This document shows positions 1 to 8,263 of a DNA stretch of 13,904 nucleotides, piece by piece. The DNA lies in the NCBI GenBank assembly GCA_022496205.1, contig WTXD01000273.1, positions 1 to 13,904 on the forward strand, written 5' to 3'. A model generated the notes under the pieces. It searched no databases. It was given only the letters and a program-made list of their open reading frames with translations, and had not been told where the DNA came from. How positions within the stretch are numbered: the first letter of the stretch is position 1; each line of letters begins with the position of its first letter. The translations under genes were made by a program, and so were the position numbers. The stretch is from Gloeopeniophorella convolvens (taxonomy: Eukaryota; Basidiomycota; Agaricomycetes; Russulales).

Positions 1-396
1 GCTTGAAGGAGAACTTCGCCTTCGGTGCCGAAGCAGCTCGCATCTCTTCCAGAGCCTGTTCGAGGGCTGCCATTTGCTACGTCAGGAAGTAAGAGCTGCC
101 TCGAGACATGCGTCACAGTAGGAACATACCGATTGACATTGGCGTTGGTCGTAAGAAGGCAGGAGGCTTGTCGCATCCGTCAGGCTCTTCCTCAACTTCC
201 TAACATCCAGCATCAACTCTTGCTGAGCGTTTTCGGACGCTGAGCTGTCCTTGAGAGTCTCTATACGCTCTGTGAGTTCTATTCGGGGAGCTCAGAGCCA
301 AGTGCGGTAAAGTAGGGTCGAGTGCAGACCGGTACGGGAAGTCTGGAATTGAGAGTAGAAATCGTGTTGGAAGGCCTTGTCGGGAACCTCGAACAT
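1..396 (-). CDS. TBCC: Tubulin-binding cofactor C (TBCC) homologue, N-terminal part
   Basis: TBCC-family proteins help release the native alpha/beta tubulin dimer from the cofactor complex by stimulating tubulin GTP hydrolysis. Only the N-terminal, helical spectrin-like part is here; the catalytic C-terminal TBCC/CARP domain would lie beyond the left edge. The start is ATG at 396-394, followed by an opening with the family-like stretch FYSQFQTSRT. Exon 2 (290-130) encodes RIELTERIETLK and then the hallmark LTDATSLLPSYDQRQ. A 53-nt intron (129-77, GTATGT..GTAG) joins in phase 0 to exon 3 (76-1), encoding an ALEQALEEMRAASAPKAKF-type stretch. Exon 1 to exon 2 requires a short intron: a donor at 335 or 329 with the acceptor before 290 keeps frame (45 or 39 nt); both are slightly weak. 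Family assignment is by memory of conserved segments and is fairly secure; the exon 1 boundary is not. Confidence 0.75.
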
Positions 397-522
397 CTTA
401 GAGTTTTGTCTCTGAATGATGTGTCTCTGAGTGCCACCAAAATGTAAGTGCACTGCGGCCACTAAGACGAGTTCGGTGATCAAGGTGGTTTCGTCTTGGC
501 CGGCTATGTAGGTGATAGGTGA

Positions 523-549
523 TACTATGCCTACCCGGGAAGTGGACAC
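523..549 (+). repeat. Left arm of a 27-nt perfect inverted repeat
   Basis: The 27 bases beginning TACTATGCCTACCCGGGAAG are exactly the reverse complement of 1195-1221. The arms enclose 645 bp. The spacing and perfect match would fit terminal inverted repeats of a small non-autonomous element. No clean target-site duplication is seen: AGGTG occurs near both outer edges (517-521 and 1221-1225) but is not aligned to the repeat ends. Confidence 0.8.
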
Positions 550-1194
550 CACCAGGAAGTGGTTATTTTGCAAAGATCGACTCCGCACGCAGCAACGGCT
601 GCATAGAATTCGTCGATATTTTTATCCAATAAATTCATAGATCCGTTCTACATGCTTGCAAAGTTTTGAAGCCGATTGAGCTGCTGGATGATGCAGAGAA
701 ATCGGTACTTCTGGGACACTGATGTGGACAGCTGCCAATCCACCAAGAACAAGGGAAGAAATAGCTTATACACCATGAAACTTGGTATTCACAGCACACT
801 TATACATATCTACTGTATCCCCAAGTTTTGTATCATTACATGGTAGAACACCATCTGCGAGAGCTTCCTTCCGGAGGGGCTCTAAGCGTGACAAAGGAGA
901 TTAAAGCTCCGCCGCCGGAGCGCGTGAACGACGCGTTGCGCGAATGTGCATCAGTGGGTTCTGGTCCATGATAAGATCGGATCTATGATCCCGGCAAGCG
1001 TGACAGTCCGTGACAAGCGCGCACTCCTCGCGGGCACTTTTCTCTCGACTTCGGCTTTGCTCTGGCACGCTCAGATCTCAACGAATAAATCTAGAACTTA
1101 CTGGGTACATAGAGAATATATCAAGGAGTACATATGCAAAGTTTCAAGAGATTTGATTGAGGAAAACCCCAAGATTACCAGGAAGTGAACATTT

Positions 1195-1221
1195 GTGTCC
1201 ACTTCCCGGGTAGGCATAGTA
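1195..1221 (-). repeat. Right arm of a 27-nt perfect inverted repeat
   Basis: Exact reverse complement of 523-549. Immediately inside this arm, CCAGGAAGTG at 1178-1187 also faces the arm's own CACTTCC, so the right arm could form a small extra hairpin. The CCAGGAAGTG motif also occurs in direct orientation just inside the left arm (552-561), so the two inner flanks are related but not simply inverted. Confidence 0.8.
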
Positions 1222-1331
1222 GGTGCTTAAAGAAGTCGTAGCTATTCTTGAGCTATTCCGAGCAGCTGTGACTGGCGCACGTGAGGAGGCTGCAACCGCA
1301 ACAACATCCACCCCGGCCACCCCTCCACACG

Positions 1332-1943
1332 ATGGCCAGCGGCAAAGTCGTCATCCGCCCCTGCGAAATGCACGACAACGTCGCAGGCCCCTCGCATCTC
1401 GAGGTCCGCACAGCCGACATAGCGGCCGTCTCCGGCACCCGAGACGCCCGGGACTGCCACCGACGATGACGACGATAATAACGGCAATGGCGATAGCGAC
1501 GATGATGACGGCCGCACGATGACGAACGCGGACACCACGACCCGCCTGCCTGGGCACAGTGCCCCTGCTGCAGCCGCTGCCGACGCGGCCGTAGGCGGGG
1601 CAGACGACGAGTTGACCGCGGCGACCTCTATGGGCGGCGGGGGTACGCCGGGCCTGAGCCATGGCGTGGAGGACGTGACGGGATGAGAAGGTGGTGGGTG
1701 GCGGGAAGCCATTCCGCGTCGTGCAGGGGAAGCGAGACGAGCTCGTCACGGGCGACGACCCAAGGACGGCACGAAGATCGACCGGAACGAGAGCCTGCTC
1801 GGCAGTGCGCACCCTCTCTTCGTGTCCGCCGTGGCTGACGCGACGTTCAGCTTGCCCGGCCGGCACCCCGAGCGCATGTATACCTATGTATACAGTAGGC
1901 TCGGACGCACCCTGACTCCGAACACGGACTTGTCGCGCCTTTG
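1332..1943 (+). pseudogene. Relic A of an unrecognised GC-rich, low-complexity protein family
   Basis: I do not recognise the family. The plus strand reads protein-like through several frames. From ATG 1332 comes KVVIRP then LEVRTADIA. After a +1 shift near 1425-1460 the frame gives an acidic tract (TDDDDNNGNGDSDDDDG), an alanine-rich stretch with ADDEL, and a GGGGTP..LSHGVED segment. In-frame TGA at 1684-1686 aligns with a CGA arginine codon in relic B, so it looks like a nonsense change. The same frame continues as IPRRAG, PKDGTKIDR, HPLFVSAVADATFSLPGRHP and MYTYVYSRLG to a TGA ending at 1943. Coding ancestry on this strand is supported because the short motifs recur in frame in relic B (about 7530-8260) and partly near 9170. 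The long minus-strand ORFs here are shadows of the GC-rich composition. It lies tail to tail with GtaA copy 1. It could instead be a live gene with unrecognised introns. Confidence 0.5.
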
Positions 1944-2096
1944 AGTTCACACTCGTGTAAAGTCTCGAGCAAGCACAAGAACGAAAGGGAGCCATATTAC
2001 AATGCTTGTGGATACATTAGGTGGGACACGACGTATTCGAAGAATAAACAACATCACAACAACCCCTTAACCACCTCTAACCCGTGATAAGACTGT

Positions 2097-2650
2097 CTAT
2101 TGTGTACCCTGCTCCACGTGGTAGCTCGGCGGGGCTTCTAACCGTTCTGCGTGAAGCTGCAGTAAGTCGCGGAGGAGGGCCTCGACTTCGGGCTGTAGTC
2201 GCGGCGTATCGGATGATGGCGCGCCGCTGCGTTCGGCGGCGGCTTCGGGTGGCGGGCTTATGGAAATCGGCGTATCTGACGGTGTGCGACTATGCTGCTG
2301 CTGCTGCTGGCGCAGGTTATCCGTACGCAGACGCGCAAGTTCCTTGCTAGAAAGGCCAACTGGAGCAGGCGCCGGTGCAGGTGGCAGCACAGGCAGCGGC
2401 CGTAACGAAGTCGAGGGCGAACTCCCTGATCCCCCGGCCTCGGCGGCGTATAGTCCGGGGACCTCGGTCAGCTGGGTGGTCGGCCCGGAGGACTCTGGTC
2501 GAGCCGGTGCCTCCGATGGAGCTGCAATGGGAGTTGGGTCGAAAGGGTTCGCCCTGGTGGGAGGGCCAGATTCCATGAGGTCTTTGTAGAAGGTAGACGA
2601 GATTGGGTCCATGGAGCGGTTCTTCCGCCGACGCTGCACGAAGACGACGA
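2097..2650 (-). CDS. Cytoplasmic tail frame of GtaA copy 1 (arginine-rich stop-transfer, polyQ, short coiled coil, PPSY)
   Basis: This is the 3' part of exon 14 in the frame used by copy 2, displaced by 1 nt from the upstream exon 14 frame. It begins with QRRRKNRSMDPISS, a typical basic stop-transfer flank, then a Pro/Ser/Ala-rich disordered region. LARLRTDNLRQQQQQ is followed by an S/P-rich stretch and a leucine-patterned segment (VEALLRDLLQLHAERLE) that could form a short coiled coil. The end is EAPPSY followed by seven residues. Copy 2 keeps the same tail (QRRRKNRAM, ELARLRTDNLRQQQQQ, APPSY), so it belonged to the ancestral protein. PPxY motifs are known ligands of WW domains such as those of Rsp5/NEDD4 ligases; that role here is inference. 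Confidence 0.75.
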
Positions 2651-5648
2651 CCCGATGACGATGAGAAGGGCTGCAAGACCAGCTATGATACCCCCAGCAA
2701 TTGCGCCACCTTGCGATGTCTTCTTGAGCGATGAGCTCGACCCTGCACCATTCCCAGCTCCAACGATCGAACGGACTGGAACTCTGGAAATAAGGTCAAC
2801 TGTAGATCTAAGTCGAGGAAAGACTGTGAAAACGCACTTAAGCGCCAATGGTGCGTACATTGCGCCTTGCGCAGGGCTAGTAGGATGAGGGAAGCCCAAT
2901 AAGCATATCCAAGATGGTATTCCCTGCATAGCTTACCTCGCCACGCCACCAATGGTGTATCCGCGGGTGCTGTCATAGTTCAATGGAAAGGCACCTCGGG
3001 AGTCGTTGAAGGATGCACGAGCGTGAACTCTGGAAATGAGGCTATCGCGCAAATTTGTATTCGGGGTCATCGCTGCTGCAAACAAATTCCAGCCTGAAAT
3101 AATGTGAGAAGGTGCCCATAGCATGAAGCGAGGCAACCCACTGGATATCGTCGTCGCTGTGTCAGAGTTCAAACTATCAACGGGCAAACCGAAGGAGGCA
3201 AGAGACGAGGTAGATGCGAGGTTGTCAATGAAACTGGCGTGCCCGTTCAACACCTAGAGGTCGTTCAGGCAGAGAAATGATACGAGAACAGATTCGAACT
3301 GACCGATGAATCCACCAAATTCGTTCCCAGCCACACATCTGCGAATAGATTGTATCCCAACGTCCACGAACCGGCATTACCATACACCGCAAGTAAGTGT
3401 TGATCGGTGTCCAGAGCGAGGCTCTTCCACTCATTGTAGAAGTTTGTTGCCATTGTCTATGTAAATCGGTGAGTCGCGCCAAATAGAAGTGAGACAACAA
3501 CGTACAGAATACTTGCTCGCATCACCCGATTCTTTGACAATCGCGCTCATTTTCGACATGGCTTCGAGAGCGATGATTCCCTTGATTGCAAGATTGGTCT
3601 GGTTTGCAACCGTCAGACCGTCCGAGGATGACCTTGATTAGCACTAGTGTCAGTGGCGAACGGGGTGTCGATGAAGCTGTCATACTGATCGTGAATGAAC
3701 AGAGTCGAATTGAGCAAGTAGTCTGCCCATCTGGTCAAGAGCGGATACTACCAGACATCTCAGTACTTCAAGGATGGATTGACGACTTTTCACTCACATA
3801 TCTGCTGATGAGGCTTCCATCACCTGTTGCACGGGCATGGGCGTAGACCATGATCAGCATGTTTCCCGACTCTGGGTAGTGCATCAGTGAATGAAAACAA
3901 GCCTCAATGGCAATGAAACACGAACGTTCAATTCCCTCTGTGTGATCTGTGTTACTTCCCGTGACACGGGGATATGTGGAGCCTGTGCATTGTAGGTACT
4001 TAGGGCGTTCAAAGGCTGGACCTTCATCAAGACATACCAAGATCTACCGCGGCGAAAGTAGATGTATGTGCAGGGCTGACTTGCCAGCGAAGTAAGGGCT
4101 CAAGTAAAGGGGCGCCGAGCGACGGATCGATGTACATGAACATTGGGAATGCTGCATATAACGTCTCCACCGCATTGACACGGCTGGGCGTGACATGTTC
4201 AGCCCGTACCATAACAGATAAAATCTGTGCGCTTACTTCGAGTTGGTCCCTCCAACGTTCTTCATGAACATCATCACGTCGGAGGTGTTGAAGTTACCTT
4301 TTGAGTCAGTGCCAATTGTCAGCTGGGTACTCCCATATACTTGTGCTGAAGCGATTGACACCAGGTCCCAGTATTGAGGAGAGATGGAGGTGGCGTCTCG
4401 CTGTATCTTCGAATCCAACGTCTGTGCCCTTGACGTGGCATTGGTGAAATCGTTCAAAAAATCGACAATCTGCTCTGGGACATCAGACGCATTCGATGAG
4501 ATCAAGGTGCAGGGACTCACTAGAGACTTGTCGTCGCCATCATACTTCGACTTGTAGAACAATGGCCGTTGCTGGGTGGAATCGGGGGTATCTGTGTAAT
4601 TGATGGCTGGATCTGTAGTATAACCAACGGTCCACACGACGGGAACTTGAGTACTTTGGATGTTACCAAGGTCCTGGGAAATAGCAAACACGGGGAAGTT
4701 GGTGCTTATGGCACGGAAGTTTGTGTCTCCCTGATTATCCAGTGACCCGTTGGCCACGAAGGCATTGCGAGAGGTGGTAGCCCCGTCGATCTTCCAGGTA
4801 GCCGCATTCCCCTGGACAATCCACCAATGAACAACGGATCCCAGACGGGCTCGTCTGACACTCACGGCCTTCATGGCATAATACAATGTGCCCCACTCCG
4901 CTTGTTGCTGGATCTCTGCGAACGTAACCTGTTGCTGTAGATTGACCGTATGGATTATGACATCCAGGTCCGCTGGTTGCGACCATACGATTTCGTGGCT
5001 CCGATCCCCCGAGTTCCATTCTGCGGAGGGTTTGAAATAACGAAACTGTCGGAGCAACGCATTACGCACCTCCGCTGACGTCCGAGTACACTTGTACAGA
5101 GTGTGCGTTTCCATCCAATGACTTCGCGGTCAGAGACATGTACGAAAATGGAATAGATTGCTTGACGAAGTCACCAGGCTGATGTGAATCGGTGTGAGGC
5201 CGTGAACGAGATCCGGAGTTCTGCACTGACCTCGATCGGATTCAGGAAGGTCAGGTTGACTTGCAGAGGACCAGCTACCGCAGTGACGACCGTTTGTGTG
5301 GGAGTGACCAATGTGTTGGTGAGATTGACAGTAACATTTATGCCACCGACGTCTCCAAGGAACGAATATGTCAAGCCATCCACGCGCACCAGAGCATCCA
5401 AACCCAGTCTTTCAGTCTGAAGTATGGCACGATGAGGTAGTACTCTACACTACATAGAACGGTAAACGCACCGAGTTCCCCGTTGCGATTGTCGGCCATA
5501 TTTTTCCAAAGTTAGTTCCGGGCATGGTGGCATCCCAACAACTGAGGTATGGCGAGCGGACTGCGAGAGGGATTGCTGCGGGAAAGAGGGTTTGTTGCGC
5601 TAGGCCATGTACGGAGAAGGAGAGAAAGCTGAGAAAGAATAGAAACAT
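2097..5648 (-). CDS. gtaA: GtaA-like (DUF5127/DUF4965/DUF1793) membrane-anchored ectoprotein, copy 1, one frameshift
   Basis: GtaA-family proteins are secreted glutaminase-type enzymes of filamentous fungi, named from the Aspergillus oryzae enzyme. ATG at 5648-5646 starts a signal peptide (MFLFFLSFLSFSVHG). Exons: 5648-5472, 5416-5231, 5178-5070, 5020-4237, 4183-4038, 3982-3926, 3871-3798, 3747-3686, 3632-3506, 3456-3304, 3253-3142, 3093-2937, 2876-2838, then 2783 onward; the 13 introns are 48-60 nt and all phases agree. Family stretches include IPLAVRSPYLSCW, VRVDGLTYSFLG, SLDGNAHSVQVYSDVSG, NVGG..NRVNAVETLYAAFP, DPSLGAPLLEP, GNMLIMVYAHARATGDG, ANQTNLAIKG, WKSLALDTDQHLLAVYG, LGYNLFADVWLGT and PAQGAMYAPLALK. 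Exon 14 encodes a membrane span (GAIAGGIIAGLAALLIVIG) and tail. A 1-nt deletion near 2650 relative to copy 2 shifts the frame: as written translation stops at 2468 (832 aa); in the tail frame it reaches TAG 2099-2097 (about 956 aa if the base were present). The two large enzyme domains are intact. Confidence 0.9.
2293..2311 (-). repeat. CAG-type trinucleotide run encoding polyglutamine
   Basis: A short run of CTG-type units on the plus strand encodes QQQQQ in the GtaA tail. Copy 2 has the corresponding run near 10580-10597, also five Q. The count is the same in both copies, so there is no sign of expansion. Confidence 0.8.
4499..4694. repeat. 196-nt block identical to 12779-12974
   Basis: Direct line-by-line comparison shows no mismatch between these segments of exon 4 of the two GtaA copies. 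The 60 bases just to the left (4441-4500 against 12721-12780) contain 7 mismatches, and just to the right the copies differ by a 1-nt deletion plus several substitutions. The sharp edges suggest a conversion tract rather than uniform conservation. Confidence 0.9.
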
Positions 5649-6486
5649 GGCACTGGAATGCGAATGTGAAAGAGACGTATAGCCACAGTCAGTCGTGGGC
5701 ACCAGCCCTGGGCATGAGAAGAGAGCGTAGAGAGAGAGAGCGGAAGGGAGATTGACGACCACTCGCAGAGTGACGAAGGATTCCGAGGAATGCACGAAGC
5801 GCATCACCAGTATTTGTTGAGATCTGCGCCTCAGGTCCCAATGTCTGGACACACCTCTGATTCGGTGAGGAGCTCACCGCCTAAGCTGCCAGTCGGAGCC
5901 AGGCTGGCTTTCCAACGCCACACCTGTTGCGCAGTTGGCTTGACACGGGGGCCGTGGTTGATGACGGTATGGGCATACGCCGGTGATGGTTGCAACTTGC
6001 AGCCGCTGCAAGGTTCACATCTGCCACTGGTCATACTTGCGTTTCGCGTTGAATATTGTATTAGAACTGAAGGCTGGCATAGACGGCCATAGGCCAACTT
6101 GTGCAACTTTATGGGCTGCTTGTGGAGAGCGCTGAGTGTTCGCGGTCGGGTTTAATTCAAGTTCAACTGTGGTTGATCTTCTGGGGAACACACTTCTAGT
6201 CACGACGACGGTAATGCCGTCGCTAATTACGTAAGAGACTCTGTCGATTAGCAAATGCCATCATCGGGGATCCCCAAGTTTCCGAGTCAAACTGGCCGTT
6301 CCGCCAAAAGAGTGACGGAAACTGAGCCTCACTAGCTCGACAAAGCATATCATTGACATTGTTCTTCGTTCATCAGAATTCGTCCAACATGCATTGTTGA
6401 TTACTGAAAATAACCAAGCATCAGCGCTCGTGAACATCACCAACGGTTGAAGGGGACAACCAAGGATCAGTGGCAGTCGGGGTGAT
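5649..6486. promoter_or_regulatory. Upstream region of GtaA copy 1; no gene seen
   Basis: No ORF here has recognisable content or splice structure. Directly upstream of the GtaA start, the coding strand is strongly pyrimidine-rich: plus-strand GAGAGAGAG around 5731-5739 lies in a purine tract from about 5715 to 5750. CT-rich tracts close to the start are common in fungal promoters. No TATA box or binding site can be named with confidence. The left part serves GtaA; the part near 6260-6486 is the 3' flank of the thaumatin-like relic. Confidence 0.4.
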
Positions 6487-7410
6487 TCAGGGACATGAGG
6501 TGATGGTATAACCTGCCGTGCTAGACGAAGGGCACGTCCACAAGGCCGTGCCGCCCGACCCGTCATATGCATACACATATGAGTTAGGGCACCTGGACTC
6601 TGTGGCGCGCGCAGTCAGCCCTGTCCCCGTCGATGGCGAAGGCATCCTGGAATACGTATTGATGTAAAAATAGTGGTTGCGGAAGTGTTGCGAGAGCAAG
6701 TGCAACAGTTGGGAGAGCTATCTGTTGGAAGTTCAACTTTATCAGACCTCATGACCTGCGTGGGTATGTGTGCGTACTAGGATTGGGAGCAAGTACAGCT
6801 TGACACGCGCTTCTGCAACCTACAGGGAACCCAGTACAATCGAAAGGCCCTTTCAGTGAGGCAGGACCTGTCAATACAAGGAAATATCGTAAGATCGGGG
6901 TGCAAGCAAAGACGGCACCGAGTAGAGACACGAACAGTTGGGACCGAGATCTGCCATGCAGTTGGCGGTGCCGCATCCATTCGTGATGCACACACTGGCA
7001 TGATGAACTCCTTGATTACTCAGTGAGACTGCGTTGCGACGTTGCGGGCTCCCAACGAATTCAACCCACCGCGTCGGTGTGGGAATCACGCAGAGGATTT
7101 CCGTTGCAACCACCATCCAGACAAGGGTTGGGACTGGGGTTCGTGCTGAAGTCGCAGTTGCGGCGGTCTTAGGGACAGTATGAGTGAATACGGAACGCAT
7201 ATGCATCTCGGAGAAAGGGTACTACAAACCGATACGACCTGCTTTCCATTTGTCCGGTACAGAGAGTGATATGGCAGAGAACGCAGGTGCTTCCCATCTG
7301 ATCAGGCGAAGTCAATATACACATTGAGGCTCCAACAGAAGTCGATGTTACCCGGTAGGTTGGTTAGGCGTAGCGATTCCGACGTTCAGATCCGTAAAGA
7401 TCCACCCGAC
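6487..7410 (-). pseudogene. Thaumatin-like protein, frameshifted relic
   Basis: Thaumatin-like proteins are small secreted, disulphide-rich proteins; fungal ones have been linked to beta-glucan binding or hydrolysis. Family segments appear in order on the minus strand: IFTDLNVG..PNQPTG; WEAPAFSAISLSVPDKWKAG; RRNCDFSTNP..CLDGGCNG; CGTANCMADLGPNC; ASLKGPFDCTGFPVGC; SACQAVLAPNP; SSPNCC; CPNSYVYAYD; and GGTALWTCPS just before TGA at 6489-6487. Sensible GT..AG introns explain several frame changes: PTG to WEA, GRI to RRN, GPNC to PAS (donor GTTCGT) and APNP to NSS. The stretch after CLDGGCNG and the VSL..ITN segment need indels not explained by introns, the segment before CPNSY is scrambled, and no signal peptide or start is found. 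It is therefore called a pseudogene. Confidence 0.72.
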
Positions 7411-7522
7411 CCTGTTGAATGCAGTCCAGGAGACAGACAAGAAAGCATGAGGACATACAGTAGGCCTGAACAAATCGTATCTATCAGCTTTATGAAGATT
7501 GCAGATCCAAGAGAGGCCAGCA

Positions 7523-8260
7523 GAAAACCCCAAGAAAATCGTCATCCGCCCCCGCAAATTGCGCCGCTGCAGACCCCAGCGCCTCGAGGTCCGTACGCCT
7601 GACACGACGCCCACCCCTGCACGCCCGACACTCGCAACCGACGACTACAGCAATATATGATAACAGTGGCAGCGACAGTGGGTCCGGCAGCATAGCTGCA
7701 TGACGACGAACGCGACCACCTTGCGACCGAGGCCAAGCGCGATGACGAGGGAAGCGCCAGCGCCGCGGGGCCCGTGCCTGCATGCCGCGCCCGCACGGGC
7801 GCGGAAAGGCGCGGAAGGGGCCGTGGGCGAAGCGCAAACGCCGGCGGAGGCACCACAATCCGCCCCCCTGGGCGCAAAGGGGTGCAGTGCCCCTGCTGCG
7901 GCCGCTGCTGGCGCGGCAGGCGCAGACGATGAGTCGGCTGCGGTGGCTCCTACTTATGGGCCGCGAGAGGGCCCACCGGGCCCGAGCCAAGGCGCAGAGG
8001 GCGTGGCGGAGGGACGAGGAGGTGATGGGCAGCGGGAAGTCGTCCCGCGCCGCGCAGGGAATGTGTATGTGATTGACGGGGATGAGCTCTCCACGGGCGG
8101 CGATGGAGGGCGGCGATGGAGTCCAAACCGAAGGACAACACGAAGATCGACCGTCGGAACGGGCTTGCTCGATCGGTGCGCAGTGGCTGACCTGACCGGG
8201 ACCTGACGCGACGTTCGACCGGGCCGGCCGCACCACGAGCGCAGTACACACGATTGAGCC
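7523..8260 (+). pseudogene. Relic B of the unrecognised low-complexity family
   Basis: Related to relic A in nucleotides and reading frame: KKIVIRPRKLRR, then LEVRTPDTTPTPA, then ATDDYSN against ATDDDDNN in A. A frameshift follows, then a Ser/Gly/Asp stretch and Ala-rich AAAAAGAAGADDES. The longest open part starts at 7700 and ends at 8206, containing GPPGPSQGAEGVAEG, QREVVPRRAG and NVYVIDGDEL. Past a further shift, SKPKDNTKIDR matches PKDGTKIDR in A. The last recognisable shared block is TGACGCGACGTTC around 8206-8218. Stops and frame changes indicate decay. The long minus ORF 8305-7490 is a GC-driven shadow. It lies back to back with the thaumatin-like relic. Product unknown. Confidence 0.5.
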
Positions 8261-8263
8261 ATC

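Larger units (their letters stand above)
397..1330. other. Intergenic stretch, no convincing gene
   Basis: This holds the upstream region of the TBCC homologue and, to the right, the approach to plus-strand relic A. The minus ORF at 588-292 merely continues upstream of the TBCC ATG and has no recognisable content before residue 65. The plus ORF at 946-1188 (80 codons) matches nothing I know and lacks intron or family signals. The interior between the inverted-repeat arms (550-1194) is less GC-rich than the DNA to its right. No transposase-like ORF, tRNA or tandem array was seen. Confidence 0.5.
1962..5630 (-). repeat. Segmental duplicate unit 1 (GtaA copy 1 and 3' flank)
   Basis: This segment is colinear with 10237-13904 in direct orientation, offset about 8275 nt. 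Homology begins at the shared GTCTCGAG (1962-1969 and 10237-10244), passes through the 3' untranslated region with the shared TATTACAATGCTT, and covers all visible exons and introns up to the window's right edge. The true other end lies beyond the window, so the unit could be larger. Divergence is moderate and uneven, with long identical blocks. Confidence 0.92.

Noticed and set aside
1876..1891. GTATACCTATGTATAC as a palindromic operator-like site
   Set aside because: It is a short tandem of TGTATAC-type units inside a protein-like stretch (MYTYVY); nothing else supports a binding site.
1351..1995. Minus ORF of 214 codons
   Set aside because: Composition-driven shadow of GC-rich plus-strand relic A; no family resemblance, and the plus-strand motifs are shared with relic B.
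3288..3300. TTCGAATC on the minus strand resembling a tRNA T-loop
   Set aside because: It lies in GtaA intron 10, and no acceptor, D or anticodon stems can be formed around it.
3601..3700. Apparent in-frame stop in both GtaA copies just before the ANQTNLAIKG segment
   Set aside because: A 53-nt intron (3685-3633, GTATGA..CAAG, with CTAAT inside) removes it and gives HDQ..SSSDGLTVANQ, which fits the family. It is a normal intron, not a shared frameshift.
6562..6581. CATATG-rich near-palindrome
   Set aside because: It encodes the conserved YVYAYD of the thaumatin family on the minus strand and is explained by codon choice.
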